Of a DNA stretch of 49,080 nt, positions 30,312 to 40,814 are shown one piece after another. The position numbers and the translations under genes were made by a program. The notes under the pieces are model-generated. The model saw only the letters and a program-made list of their open reading frames with translations, did no database searches and had not been told where the DNA came from. Each line of letters begins with the position of its first letter. The first letter of the stretch is position 1. Source of the DNA: an uncultured Gammaproteobacteria bacterium (GTDB lineage Bacteria; Pseudomonadota; Gammaproteobacteria; UBA4575); assembly GCA_905479295.1 (NCBI GenBank), contig CAJQLY010000017.1, positions 76,380-125,459 on the forward strand, given 5' to 3'.

Positions 30312-31053
30312 ACATACACGAACTCGTTCACGTAAGACTCAAGGTGTCGCCCAGGTGACGCGTGTTGAAATGCGCGAATTATTTAAATTACTTGCAGTGG
30401 CCAGCTTAGTTATTACAGCTTTATACCTGGTCAGTTTGCTTGAGCGTGTTTCTATCCGATCGATTGTTGTAAATAGCACCTTGAAGCATGTAGATCGTGA
30501 TGGGTTACGTGAGGTGGTTGCCGATTATTCGCATGAAGGATTCTTTACTATTGATTTGGCTACGTTTGAAAAAGATATAGAAGATTTGCCTTGGGTATTT
30601 AGTGCCACTATTAAGCGTCGTTGGCCTAGTGAGCTATCGATTGTAATAAAAGAGCAAAAGCCTGTATTTCGATGGCAGGAAAGTGCTTTATTGAATCAGC
30701 GTTATCAGGTGTTTGAGGTCAGTGAGGCCAAGCAGTTTGAACGATTAGTTGCGCTTTCAGGCAGTCCTGAACGTAGCGTTCATCTAGCTAGTTTTTATCG
30801 CGATTATGCAGACTCTTTTGCACAATTGGATTTAGCGATACATGCAGTGCATGAAGATGGTCGCTATGACAAACGAGTAAAGCTTGAAAATGGCATCGTA
30901 TTGAAATTAAGTCGGCGCGATTATCTTAAGCAGATGCAAATAGCACGTTCGGCATTAAGTTTATTCCCTCTAAAGGAAAGAGCCATGATTGCCGAAATAG
31001 ATTTACGTCATAGCAATGGATTTGCTGTGCAATGGAAACAAAAAGACTCATAA
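30298..31053 (+). CDS. ftsQ: cell division protein FtsQ
   Basis: N-terminal TM then POTRA-like 'EDLPWVFSATIKRRWPSELSIVIKEQKPVFRW'; between ddl and ftsA. Confidence 0.93.
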   Translation: MKLHRHTRTRSRKTQGVAQVTRVEMRELFKLLAVASLVITALYLVSLLERVSIRSIVVNSTLKHVDRDGLREVVADYSHEGFFTIDLATFEKDIEDLPWVFSATIKRRWPSELSIVIKEQKPVFRWQESALLNQRYQVFEVSEAKQFERLVALSGSPERSVHLASFYRDYADSFAQLDLAIHAVHEDGRYDKRVKLENGIVLKLSRRDYLKQMQIARSALSLFPLKERAMIAEIDLRHSNGFAVQWKQKDS

Positions 31054-31068
31054 ACCGGACTATGCGAG

Positions 31069-32304
31069 ATGGGAAAACGAAGTGAACAAGGCATGATTGT
31101 CGGACTCGATATTGGCACCTCAAAAGTGGTGGCAATTGTTGGTGAAATTACTGAGGAAGGCGAAATCGAAATTATCGGTATCGGTTCTCATCAGTCACGT
31201 GGCCTAAAAAAAGGCGTGGTTGTGAATATTGAAAGCACAGTGCAATCAATACAGCGGGCAGTGGAAGAGGCTGAGTTGATGGCTGGTTGTCAGATTCATT
31301 CTGTCTATGCTGGTATTGCAGGCAGTCATATTAGAAGTATGAATTCACATGGCATTGTTGCAATTAAAGATCGTGAGGTTGTGGAAAGTGATGTTGATCG
31401 TGTGATTGATGCAGCGAGGGCTGTTGCTATTCCAGCAGACCAAAAAGTACTGCATGTAATTCCACAAGAATTTGTTATTGATGAGCAAGAAGGGATACGT
31501 GAACCAATTGGAATGTCTGGTGTTCGTTTGGAAGCCAAGGTTCATCTAATTACAGGTGCTGAATCATCTGCGCAGAATATTGTTAAGTGTATCCAACGCT
31601 GTGGCTTGCAAACCGATGACATTATTCTTGAGCAGTTAGCTTCAAGTTATGCAGTGCTGACGGAAGATGAAAAAGATTTGGGTGTTTGCTTGGTTGATAT
31701 TGGTGGCGGTACTACTGATATCGCTGTGTTTTCTGAAGGTGCAATTAAACATACGGCAGTCATTCCAATTGCGGGTGATCAAGTGACTAATGATATTGCA
31801 GTTGCTATGCGTACACCTACGCAATATGCCGAGGAAATTAAAACTAAGTATGCCTGTGCGCTGCGCCAACTAACCAATCCAGATGAGGTGATTGAGGTGC
31901 CTAGTGTCGGTGATCGTCCGCCGAGGAAGTTAGCACGACAAACTTTGGCTGAAGTGGTTGAGCCGCGCTATGAAGAGTTGATGTCACTAATTTTGGCAGA
32001 GCTACGCCGCAGTGGTTATGAAAACCTAATTGCAGCAGGTGTCGTCTTGACCGGCGGCAGCGCGAAAATGGAAGGCGTCGTTGAGCTGGCTGAGGAAGTA
32101 TTTCATATGCCAGTGCGTTTGGGTGTACCGCAATATGTCACTGGGCTGATTGAGGTGGTGCGCAATCCGATACACGCCACCGGTGTTGGCTTGTTGTTAT
32201 TTGGAGCGCGAAATGCAGCTTTAAAGGAACCAAATACATTTTCTGCGAGTGGTATTTCATCCAAATTCACACGTGTAAAAAATTGGCTACAAGGTAATTT
32301 TTAG
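31069..32304 (+). CDS. ftsA: cell division protein FtsA
   Basis: 'MIVGLDIGTSKVVAIVGEI', 'ESTVQSIQRAVEEAELMAGC', 'CLVDIGGGTTDIAVF', 'GVVLTGGSAKMEGVVELAEEVF', C-terminal amphipathic 'VKNWLQGNF'. Confidence 0.97.
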   Translation: MGKRSEQGMIVGLDIGTSKVVAIVGEITEEGEIEIIGIGSHQSRGLKKGVVVNIESTVQSIQRAVEEAELMAGCQIHSVYAGIAGSHIRSMNSHGIVAIKDREVVESDVDRVIDAARAVAIPADQKVLHVIPQEFVIDEQEGIREPIGMSGVRLEAKVHLITGAESSAQNIVKCIQRCGLQTDDIILEQLASSYAVLTEDEKDLGVCLVDIGGGTTDIAVFSEGAIKHTAVIPIAGDQVTNDIAVAMRTPTQYAEEIKTKYACALRQLTNPDEVIEVPSVGDRPPRKLARQTLAEVVEPRYEELMSLILAELRRSGYENLIAAGVVLTGGSAKMEGVVELAEEVFHMPVRLGVPQYVTGLIEVVRNPIHATGVGLLLFGARNAALKEPNTFSASGISSKFTRVKNWLQGNF

Positions 32305-32352
32305 TACTTTATATATTTTAATTATTAGTAATAAAAAACGAGGAGAAGATAA

Positions 32353-33510
32353 ATGTTTGAGTTTGACGATTCATATGGACAAAGTGCCGTCATCAAGGTG
32401 ATTGGTGTTGGTGGCGGTGGTGGTAATGCTGTTGAGCACATGGTGCAAGCATCGATTGATGGTGTAAGCTTTATTTGTGCCAATACAGATGCACAAGCAC
32501 TACAACGATCGAGTGCAAAGATTACATTCCAATTAGGTACCGATATTACAAAGGGCTTAGGTGCGGGTGCTAATCCTGAGATTGGACGCCAGTCGGCATT
32601 AGAAGATAGAGATCGTATTCATGATGCGATTGCTGGTGCTGATATGCTTTTCATTACGGCTGGCATGGGTGGTGGTACGGGCACTGGCGCAGCACCGATT
32701 GTTGCAGAAGTTGCGCGCGAGCTTGGTATCCTGACAGTGGCTGTCGTGACCAAGCCCTTCCCATTTGAAGGCTCCAAACGTCGTAAGATTGCCGAGCGTG
32801 GTATCGAAGAATTATCACAACATGTGGATTCTCTGATTACTATTCCAAACGAGAAATTACTCACTGTTCTAGATAAAGATATGACTATGCTGGATGGCTT
32901 TAAGGCAGCCAATGATATCTTGTTACGTGCAGTGCAAGGTATTGCGGAAGTGATTACCTGCCCTGGGTTGATCAACGTTGATTTTGCTGATGTGAAAACG
33001 GTGATGTCAGAAATGGGCATGGCAATGATGGGGTCTGGAATGGCCACTGGTCCTGAACGTGCGCGCGAAGCGGTTGAGTCAGCAGTGTCTAGCCCGCTAC
33101 TTGAAGACATTAATATCACCGGTGCACATGGTATCTTGGTTAATGTGACGGCTAGCAGCAAGCTTACTATGAGTGAGATCTCTGAAGTAGGTTCACATGT
33201 TGAAGGTTTAGCTTCGGATGATGCAACTGTGGTGGTCGGTACCGTTATTGATGAAATGATGGAAGATAGACTACGTGTCACGGTAGTGGCTACGGGTATT
33301 GGTAGAGAAGCTGCACAACAGTTAGGTAAACCAGAGATTAAGCTGGTTAATCAGGAATTAGCTGATACATCACAAATGAGTAGCGACTATAGCAAGTTGG
33401 ATCGTCCAACCGTTTTACGTGCGGCTGAAGACAATAATACAGCGGCTGCCGGAGGCCTAGATGAAGATTATCTAGATATCCCTGCTTTTTTACGTCGTCA
33501 GGCAGATTAG
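32353..33510 (+). CDS. ftsZ: cell division GTPase FtsZ
   Basis: 'IKVIGVGGGGGNAV', 'GMGGGTGTGAAPIVAEVAR', conserved C-terminal peptide 'DYLDIPAFLRRQAD'; SD GAGGAGA. Confidence 0.98.
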   Translation: MFEFDDSYGQSAVIKVIGVGGGGGNAVEHMVQASIDGVSFICANTDAQALQRSSAKITFQLGTDITKGLGAGANPEIGRQSALEDRDRIHDAIAGADMLFITAGMGGGTGTGAAPIVAEVARELGILTVAVVTKPFPFEGSKRRKIAERGIEELSQHVDSLITIPNEKLLTVLDKDMTMLDGFKAANDILLRAVQGIAEVITCPGLINVDFADVKTVMSEMGMAMMGSGMATGPERAREAVESAVSSPLLEDINITGAHGILVNVTASSKLTMSEISEVGSHVEGLASDDATVVVGTVIDEMMEDRLRVTVVATGIGREAAQQLGKPEIKLVNQELADTSQMSSDYSKLDRPTVLRAAEDNNTAAAGGLDEDYLDIPAFLRRQAD

Positions 33511-33521
33511 TAAGCGTTAGT

Positions 33522-33902
33522 TTATTCGAGAATCTTACGTAGTTTTTTGCATTCTGATTTATAGCGAGAACTATGTGGATTCATGCCGGACTTTGTTGGT
33601 TTTGTGATGTTGTCAGACATACGATGATCCAATCGAACGCGTAGGCGATAAAGAGGTCGACCTAATTCAGTTGAGAACTCCTCGTTCAGCTGCTTTAAGA
33701 TCTCATGTTGTTGATAACGCAGCAGAGTTGCACGCTCTGCTCGATTGGTGATGATAGTCAGTTGATTGGTTGTGATATCTGCAACCCAGCAATATGGCGC
33801 TAAATCTGGTGATAAACGGCTACGTATACTAGTGCTAAGTTGACTTAGAAAGGCGGCTTTCTTTAGATAATGCCGATGAATAAGATGGCTGATTGATTGC
33901 AT
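33522..33902 (-). CDS. DciA/DUF721-like protein
   Basis: 'WVADITTNQLTIITNRAERATLLRYQQHEILKQLNEE' resembles the DUF721 core; positioned between ftsZ and M23/secA. Confidence 0.7.
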   Translation of the reverse strand: MQSISHLIHRHYLKKAAFLSQLSTSIRSRLSPDLAPYCWVADITTNQLTIITNRAERATLLRYQQHEILKQLNEEFSTELGRPLYRLRVRLDHRMSDNITKPTKSGMNPHSSRYKSECKKLRKILE

Positions 33903-33980
33903 AGTGTGACAAAAGTGATAGTGATTTGACGCTTAAGCATTCTATATACGAAAGCGCCCCAAGGCCGTAGAATAACCCAA

Positions 33981-34904
33981 ATGAACGTACTCATCTCCCC
34001 CCGTGGCATTAAGCGACGTTTAGACTTCTCACTGTATAGTCAGCGTCAACGCTGGTTAGCTCGGCTAGGTCTACTGATAGTGGCGGCTAGCTGTGGCCTT
34101 ACTGGCTACTATTTTGGTGGTAGCCTTGGTCAGCAGACACTATTAACGCAATGGAAGAAGGATGTAGCACAACAGCATAGCTTGTTAGAGGGTATGCGAG
34201 GCGAGAGTGAAGCGCAAATAGAGGCATTAACGCAGAAGATCGTGTATTTTCAGGCCTATATTAATCGTTTAGAGGCAATTAGTAATAAATTGATGATCAC
34301 CGCTAAGATCGATGATCTAGAGATTGATTTTAGTTCGGATCCTGGTTTTGGTGGCCCAGCAGCGGCCTTAGAGAGTAGTGATCATGTTGGATTGCTCTCA
34401 GAAATGGAACAAACACTGAGCTTGATCGAGTCTGAATTAGAGAGTCAGCAGAATAAATTATTAACCTTGGATGCAGTTTTAAGCTCACGTCAGCGAAATG
34501 AAGACGCTATGCCAAGCGGTCGTCCAATTAGAAAAGGCTGGGTGTCATCTAATTTTGGTGAACGTACTGACCCTTTTACTGGGCGTAAAGCGCTGCATAA
34601 AGGTATCGATTTTGCCGGTAAATCTGGCGCAGATGTTTTAGCTGTAGCTGATGGGATTGTGACCTTGGCCGCTATACGCCCTGGTTATGGCAAGTTAGTT
34701 GAGATCGATCATGGTAATGGTTATGTAACGCGTTACGGCCATAATAGAGATTTTCACATTAACCCAGGTCAAGTGGTAAAGCGTGGAGATGTGATTGCTG
34801 CAATAGGGAGCACGGGACGCTCAACCGGTCCGCATGTTCATTTCGAAGTGTTAAAAAACGGACATCATGTTAATCCTATGAAGTTCCTTAGTCATTCGAA
34901 ATAA
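33981..34904 (+). CDS. M23-family (LytM) metallopeptidase, membrane-anchored
   Basis: N-terminal TM, coiled coil, 'SSNFGERTDPFTGRKALHKGIDFAGKSGADVLAVADGIV', 'HGNGYVTRYGHN', 'GPHVHFEVLKNG'. Confidence 0.93.
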   Translation: MNVLISPRGIKRRLDFSLYSQRQRWLARLGLLIVAASCGLTGYYFGGSLGQQTLLTQWKKDVAQQHSLLEGMRGESEAQIEALTQKIVYFQAYINRLEAISNKLMITAKIDDLEIDFSSDPGFGGPAAALESSDHVGLLSEMEQTLSLIESELESQQNKLLTLDAVLSSRQRNEDAMPSGRPIRKGWVSSNFGERTDPFTGRKALHKGIDFAGKSGADVLAVADGIVTLAAIRPGYGKLVEIDHGNGYVTRYGHNRDFHINPGQVVKRGDVIAAIGSTGRSTGPHVHFEVLKNGHHVNPMKFLSHSK

Positions 34905-35076
34905 GCGGTCTAATAATAAGCTAGCTTAGGAATAAGACATTCTAAGGTAGCGAAAAATATTTGAACATAATAGATAAGCCTGTATCCGCATGGCAGTCAG
35001 CGGTTTATAAACTATATACGGTGCAAAGTGAAATTGATCTGCGCCTTACATTAACGTCTTAGTCGATCTCTTATAT

Positions 35077-37806
35077 ATGCTTGGAAAAATCGCAAAAAAA
35101 ATCTTTGGTAGTCGTAATCAACGAGTGCTATCAAAATATAAAAAATTAGTTGTCCAGATTAATAATCAGGCAGCACAGATGCAGGCCCTTAGTGATGTTG
35201 AGCTGAGTGCCAAAACAGAAGAGTTTAAGGCTCGGTTAGCAGCTGGTGCTACATTAGATTCACTTATCCCTGAAGCTTTTGCGGTAGTTCGTGAGGCCGG
35301 TGTTCGGGTGATGGGTATGCGTCATTATGATGTGCAACTGGTTGGTGCTTTGGTATTACATGATGGCAACATCGCCGAGATGCGTACTGGCGAAGGTAAA
35401 ACCTTAGTCGCTACTCTGGCAGTCTATCTAAATGCCTTGCAGGGTGAGGGTGTCCATGTTGTTACGGTGAATGATTACCTGGCAGAACGAGATGCAGCCT
35501 GGATGGGTAAGTTGTATACCTTTCTTGATATGAGCGTTGGAGTTATTACTGGAGGTCTTCCAGATGAGCAACGTCGTGATGCCTATCTTTCAGACATTAC
35601 CTACGGTACTAATAACGAGTTTGGTTTTGATTATCTACGCGATAATATGAAATTCGCAGCCGATCAAAAAGTCATGCGCGCACCATTTTTTGCCGTGGTT
35701 GATGAGGTCGATTCAATTCTTATTGATGAGGCTCGTACACCACTGATTATCTCAGGCCCTACCAATGACAGTTCTGACTTATATGAACATGCGAATAAGA
35801 TAGTACCGTCACTTTCACGTCAAGCCGATGAAGAAAGTGACGGCGACTACCTCGTTGATGAGAAATCAAAACAAATTTTTCTCAGTGAACAGGGGCATGA
35901 GCATATTGAGGAGCTACTTATCGAGGCTGGCTTATTAGAGGCCGATGACTCTCTGTATGACAGTGCAAATATTAGCTTATTGCATCATATGAATGCCTCC
36001 CTGCGTGCCAATGTCTTATTTCAAAAGAACGTTGATTATATTGTGCGTGATAATGAGATTGTGATTGTCGATGAATTTACTGGCCGAACTATGCCTGGAC
36101 GCCGTTGGTCTGAAGGGTTGCATCAAGCAGTGGAAGCAAAAGAAGGCGTGGAGATTCAAAATGAGAACCAGACACTAGCTTCGATCACCTTTCAAAACTA
36201 TTTCCGTCTATATGACAAGCTGAGTGGTATGACGGGTACCGCTGATACCGAAGCATTTGAGTTTGAACAAATCTATGGTCTTGAAGTGGTCGTTGTACCA
36301 ACTAACCAAGAAGCTATACGTGATGATCGTAGCGATTTGGTCTATCTCACGATGCAAGACAAGTATCAGGCTATCTTAGAAGATGTGCGCGACTGTGCCT
36401 CTAGGGGACAACCTGTCTTAGTCGGAACTGCCTCGATTGAATCTTCAGAGATTTTGGATGGTTTACTAACTAAAGCGGGTATTGCGCATCAAGTACTGAA
36501 TGCAAAACATCATGCCTCTGAATCACAGATCATCATTCAGGCTGGGCGCCCTAAAGCAGTTACTATTGCCACCAATATGGCTGGTCGTGGTACTGACATT
36601 GTACTCGGTGGCAACATTCAGCCAGAGATTGATGCTCTAGGTGAAGAAGGTGATGCAACAGTTATAGAAAAGTTAAGAGCCGATTGGAAACAAGCCAATG
36701 CAGAAGTTTTAGCTGCAGGTGGGTTACATATTATTGGTACTGAAAGACATGAGTCTAGACGTATTGATAATCAATTACGCGGACGTTCTGGCCGTCAAGG
36801 TGATCCTGGATCTAGTCGTTTTTATCTGTCTATGGAAGATACCTTAATGCGTATTTTTGCCTCTGATCGTGTGCGTACCATGATGCAAAAGTTAGGTATG
36901 GAAGAGGGTGAAGCGATTGAACATCCTTGGGTTAGTAAGGCGATTGAGAATGCACAGCGAAAAGTAGAATCACATAACTTTGATATACGAAAGCATTTGT
37001 TGGAATACGATGATGTCGCTAATGATCAACGTAAAGTGGTATACGAGCAACGTAATGAATTGATGCAGACTGATGATATCAGCGAGGATATAGAGGCAAT
37101 CTGTTTTGATGTGGTTGAGGATATTATTAGCGGCTATATTGCGCCACAGAGTATGCCTGAACAGTGGGATCCCAAAGGTTTAACAGTTGCATTAGATAAA
37201 GAGCTGGGCCTAAAAGCAGATATCGATCAATGGCTAGATGAAGATGATAAGTTGCATGAAGAGAGCTTGCGTCAACGTATTCACCAAGAAGTAAGCGATA
37301 TGCTGAATGCCAAGGAAGAATTGATTGGCGTAGACGTTATGAAGAATCTGAAGAAGGATATTATGATGCAGATTCTTGATGGCAAGTGGAAAGAACATTT
37401 GGCGGCGATGGATTATTTACGTCAAAGTATTGGTCTGCGAGGTTATGCGCAGAAAAATCCAAAACAAGAATATAAGCGTGAAGCATTTGATATGTTCCAG
37501 CAATTATTGGATCAGATTAAATCAGATACGGTAGGTCTGCTGTGTAAGATTCAGTTTGAGGCGGCACAGAAACCAGAATTTGAACCAGTCTTTAAGCCAG
37601 AACAAGACGCTGTTGAAATGCGTCATGAGACAGCTAGTAATATTCTTAACCCACAGGCACAAAATAATGCTGAAAGGCCTGTAAGCAAAAAACCTAACAA
37701 GCGAGTGGCAGCGCCGATGCGTGTTCCAGATAAAATTGGCCGTAACGATCCTTGCCCCTGTGGTTCTGGTAAGAAGTTTAAACAATGTCATGGTAAGTTG
37801 GGTTAG
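35077..37806 (+). CDS. secA: preprotein translocase ATPase SecA
   Basis: '[20 protein letters not shown]', '[21 protein letters not shown]', '[18 protein letters not shown]', '[22 protein letters not shown]', C-terminal zinc motif '[14 protein letters not shown]'. Confidence 0.98.
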   Translation: MLGKIAKKIFGSRNQRVLSKYKKLVVQINNQAAQMQALSDVELSAKTEEFKARLAAGATLDSLIPEAFAVVREAGVRVMGMRHYDVQLVGALVLHDGNIAEMRTGEGKTLVATLAVYLNALQGEGVHVVTVNDYLAERDAAWMGKLYTFLDMSVGVITGGLPDEQRRDAYLSDITYGTNNEFGFDYLRDNMKFAADQKVMRAPFFAVVDEVDSILIDEARTPLIISGPTNDSSDLYEHANKIVPSLSRQADEESDGDYLVDEKSKQIFLSEQGHEHIEELLIEAGLLEADDSLYDSANISLLHHMNASLRANVLFQKNVDYIVRDNEIVIVDEFTGRTMPGRRWSEGLHQAVEAKEGVEIQNENQTLASITFQNYFRLYDKLSGMTGTADTEAFEFEQIYGLEVVVVPTNQEAIRDDRSDLVYLTMQDKYQAILEDVRDCASRGQPVLVGTASIESSEILDGLLTKAGIAHQVLNAKHHASESQIIIQAGRPKAVTIATNMAGRGTDIVLGGNIQPEIDALGEEGDATVIEKLRADWKQANAEVLAAGGLHIIGTERHESRRIDNQLRGRSGRQGDPGSSRFYLSMEDTLMRIFASDRVRTMMQKLGMEEGEAIEHPWVSKAIENAQRKVESHNFDIRKHLLEYDDVANDQRKVVYEQRNELMQTDDISEDIEAICFDVVEDIISGYIAPQSMPEQWDPKGLTVALDKELGLKADIDQWLDEDDKLHEESLRQRIHQEVSDMLNAKEELIGVDVMKNLKKDIMMQILDGKWKEHLAAMDYLRQSIGLRGYAQKNPKQEYKREAFDMFQQLLDQIKSDTVGLLCKIQFEAAQKPEFEPVFKPEQDAVEMRHETASNILNPQAQNNAERPVSKKPNKRVAAPMRVPDKIGRNDPCPCGSGKKFKQCHGKLG

Positions 37807-37815
37807 AGTCTAGTT

Positions 37816-39033
37816 ATGCCTGTGAATTTAACCGCACCGACTGCCTTGCTGCCTGTCCCTGGTGTGCGTTTAGCGACTGCCGCTTCAGCTATGCGCTATC
37901 AAAACCGTGATGATCTGGTGTTGATTGAAATTGATCCTGCAGCCGAAGTGACAGCGCTATTCACCCAGAATAAATTTCGTGCACCCCCAGTTGAGTTGGC
38001 GATAGCTCACTTACAAGCAGCTACACCACGCTATCTTATTATCAATGCAGGCAATGCTAATGCAGGTACAGGTAGTGCCGGTATGCAGGCAGCAGAAAAA
38101 ACCTGTCTTGATGTTGCTAATCAATGTGTCGTGAATTCTAATCAAGTATTACCATTTTCCACCGGCGTGATTGGTGAGCTACTAGATAGCGATAAGGTTA
38201 AGCTCTGTTTAGCTGATCTACAGCAGAATCTCTCTGAGGATCATTGGTTACAGGCCGCTGCTGCTATCTTGACGACTGACATTGTCGCCAAGGCTCAAAG
38301 CAAACAAATCATACTGAATGGTAAAGCGATCACAATTACTGGTATGACTAAAGGTTCAGGCATGATTTCGCCAAATATGGCAACCATGCTGGCTTATGTC
38401 GCTACTGATCTAGCGATTTCTAAAGATGTATTAAAGCGCTTATTGAGCGAGATGGTTGAACAGTCTTTTAATTCCATTACGGTCGATAGTGATACTTCAA
38501 CCAATGATGCCTGTGTGCTGATTGCCAGTGGTAATGCCAAATTAAATTATGCCGATCTAACGCCAGCACAACAGCTAGAATTTGAAGCTGCACTGCGTGA
38601 TGTGATGCAGACCCTAGCGCAATCAATAGTGCGTGATGGTGAAGGTGCGACTAAGTTTGTTACTGTGCAAGTGGCGACCGCGGCAGATAAGGCCTTAGCC
38701 AAGCAAGTGGCTATGTCGGTGGCCAACTCACCTCTAGTGAAGACGGCTCTAGCTGCCTCTGATGCTAACTGGGGTCGAATTCTTGCTGCTGCTGGCAAGG
38801 TTGAATCAGAGCGATTAGATTTAACTAAAGCCAGCCTGACAGTAAATGATGTGGTGATCTGGAAAGACGGACGTATCCACCCCAGCTATAGCGAAGCACA
38901 GGGTAAGGCTGCATTCATGCAAGATGAAATTAATCTGCTAATCGATTTAAATGATGGTATTGAAACAGTCACAGTATGGACCTGTGATTTGACGCATGAG
39001 TACATTCGTATCAATGCAGAATATCGAACCTAA
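37816..39033 (+). CDS. argJ: glutamate N-acetyltransferase / amino-acid acetyltransferase
   Basis: 'INAGNANAGTGSAGMQAAEKTC', 'GMTKGSGMISPNMATMLAYVATD' (autocleavage site), 'VDSDTSTNDACVLIASG', 'NWGRILAAAGK'. Confidence 0.96.
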   Translation: MPVNLTAPTALLPVPGVRLATAASAMRYQNRDDLVLIEIDPAAEVTALFTQNKFRAPPVELAIAHLQAATPRYLIINAGNANAGTGSAGMQAAEKTCLDVANQCVVNSNQVLPFSTGVIGELLDSDKVKLCLADLQQNLSEDHWLQAAAAILTTDIVAKAQSKQIILNGKAITITGMTKGSGMISPNMATMLAYVATDLAISKDVLKRLLSEMVEQSFNSITVDSDTSTNDACVLIASGNAKLNYADLTPAQQLEFEAALRDVMQTLAQSIVRDGEGATKFVTVQVATAADKALAKQVAMSVANSPLVKTALAASDANWGRILAAAGKVESERLDLTKASLTVNDVVIWKDGRIHPSYSEAQGKAAFMQDEINLLIDLNDGIETVTVWTCDLTHEYIRINAEYRT

Positions 39034-39062
39034 GTTTAATCAGCCCTGTATAGCAAACTAAT

Positions 39063-40007
39063 ATGCATGATCCACTGCATGTAGCAATTGCATTAATACA
39101 CAATCAAACATCTGATATTCTGCTTCAGCAACGTGCTGAAAGTGTGCATATGGCTCGCTTATGGGAATTTCCGGGTGGCAAGGTTGAGCTGGGAGAGTCT
39201 CCCAAAATAGCCTTGCGTCGTGAATTAAAAGAAGAACTTGGGATTGTAGTCACTCAGGCAAGACTCTTCTTTAGCTTTAACTACCAATATCCAGAGTTGG
39301 CTATTCGTTTTCATGTGTTTGTTGTTGAAGCCTATGAGCATCTACCAATGGGGCATGAAGGCCAGCTAATACGCTGGCAAGCGCTAGCGGATTTATCTTT
39401 AAGTAGTATGCCGCCAGCTAATCAAACGATAGTTCAGGCATTGCGATTAGATACTCGTTATATGATTGCAGATCAGGACGTACTAGCCGAGCAATTAGAG
39501 CAGCAGATTGAAACACAGCTTGCATCCGGTATTCAGTTAATTCAATTGCGTGCACACACTCTCTCAAGACAACAGTACTTCAAGCTATTGAATAATGTGC
39601 AAGGTTTGCTGTTAGCAAAGCAAGCGCAGGTGATTTTGAATTGTCCACTAGATTGGCTTAAGGCAGAGCAATGGCCTTACTTGCACTTGAGCGCCAAGCA
39701 ACTACGTCTTGCATATGCAAAGTATCAATCAGGAGAAAGGCATCAGTATTTCTCAGCATCGGTACATGATGAGGAAGAATTGAATATGGCAAATGCTTTG
39801 TCATTACGTTGTATCTTGTTGGCGCCTGTTTTAAAAACACCCACCCACAGTGAGTGTAAATCTTTAGCCTGGGCCGGATTTCAACGGCTAGCTAGTATGA
39901 GCAATTGGCCTGTATTTGCTTTGGGTGGTATGACAAAAGATCAATTGGCTGTGGTGCAAGCCCATGGCGGTCATGGTATTGCAGGTATTCGCGCCTTTGC
40001 AGATTAA
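39063..40007 (+). CDS. MutT/Nudix hydrolase fused to a C-terminal thiamine-phosphate-synthase-like domain
   Basis: Nudix box 'GGKVELGESPKIALRRELKEELGI'; C-terminal TIM-barrel-like 'HLSAKQLR', 'SASVHDEEELNMA', 'LAPVLKTPTH', 'FALGGMTKDQL'. Confidence 0.9.
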   Translation: MHDPLHVAIALIHNQTSDILLQQRAESVHMARLWEFPGGKVELGESPKIALRRELKEELGIVVTQARLFFSFNYQYPELAIRFHVFVVEAYEHLPMGHEGQLIRWQALADLSLSSMPPANQTIVQALRLDTRYMIADQDVLAEQLEQQIETQLASGIQLIQLRAHTLSRQQYFKLLNNVQGLLLAKQAQVILNCPLDWLKAEQWPYLHLSAKQLRLAYAKYQSGERHQYFSASVHDEEELNMANALSLRCILLAPVLKTPTHSECKSLAWAGFQRLASMSNWPVFALGGMTKDQLAVVQAHGGHGIAGIRAFAD

Positions 40008-40022
40008 GATTATTCTATTGTT

Positions 40023-40814
40023 TTAGAATGTGCAGCAGGTGAGTTTAAACTTCATATTAAGCTGAACCTGTTTAGGGTTAAGTTTAAGGTCGTGCTGATT
40101 CATGAATCGAATTGAGAAGCGATGCTTACCTGCACTGATCTCAGGAAAACATCCCAGCTCTCTATCGACTGCTACCCGTAGTATTTGAGAGGGTTGCCCC
40201 GAGTCTAAGGTACGCTGATAAAAGCCTTGTTCTGCGATACAGTCTTCATATATTGCACTGGTTCTGATTAGATTTAAGCAGGTGCTAATCGAGCGCTGAA
40301 TTAATTCCAGTGGTGCGACCCATTCTCGTAGTGCTTGTTGTCTGCTATTGATGTCTTGTGCCAGCCAAAAATGATAGGCCGGTAGATCAAATTCACAAGT
40401 GCCACCAGGAATACCAGCACGTTGACTAAGGGCCTTAATAAACTCATTTTCCTTTGTGCTTGATAAGAGCTGACCATTGATTATGCTCATTTCAGAAATC
40501 AGTTGTTCATGGGTATCAACTAAGTCTTGTAGCTTGCTACGATCAATTTTTTCAGTCTTAGAAAAACCATCTAATGTATTTAATTCGCGGCTAAGCTCTT
40601 TTAGTATTTCTTGTTTCAGATCACCACGCGAAATTAGATTTATTAGCTCAATTAAGGCTGATAAAGATAGATGGCTGCCCCAAGATGTAGTCTGATCTAA
40701 GCAATAGTTACAACGTGCAGATAGATGTTCAATACGCATAAATGTACGGATCCGCTCATTGAGAGGTTGCTCAAATACAATAGACTTCTGTGCTGGGTTT
40801 GGCTGATTAGACAT
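40023..40814 (-). CDS. zapD: cell division protein ZapD (YacF family)
   Basis: 'IVFEQPLNERIRTFMRIEHL', 'LIELINLISRGDLKQEILKELSRELNTL', 'GIPGGTCEFDLPAYHFWL'; next to coaE. Confidence 0.93.
   Translation of the reverse strand: MSNQPNPAQKSIVFEQPLNERIRTFMRIEHLSARCNYCLDQTTSWGSHLSLSALIELINLISRGDLKQEILKELSRELNTLDGFSKTEKIDRSKLQDLVDTHEQLISEMSIINGQLLSSTKENEFIKALSQRAGIPGGTCEFDLPAYHFWLAQDINSRQQALREWVAPLELIQRSISTCLNLIRTSAIYEDCIAEQGFYQRTLDSGQPSQILRVAVDRELGCFPEISAGKHRFSIRFMNQHDLKLNPKQVQLNMKFKLTCCTF

Noticed and set aside
32619-33281. 220-aa ORF antisense to ftsZ
   Set aside because: Low-complexity Ser/Thr/Ile-rich translation mirroring ftsZ codon usage, no recognisable domain; the sense frame is unambiguous FtsZ.
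33503-33530. Inferring an LPS-less organism from missing lpxC
   Set aside because: Only local absence is visible. bamD, lpoA and degS-like genes show an outer membrane, and lpxC could be elsewhere.
39063-40007. MutT-ThiE fusion as a novel bifunctional protein
   Set aside because: Nudix hydrolase fused to a ThiE-like domain is a known arrangement in gammaproteobacteria, including near secA/argJ.
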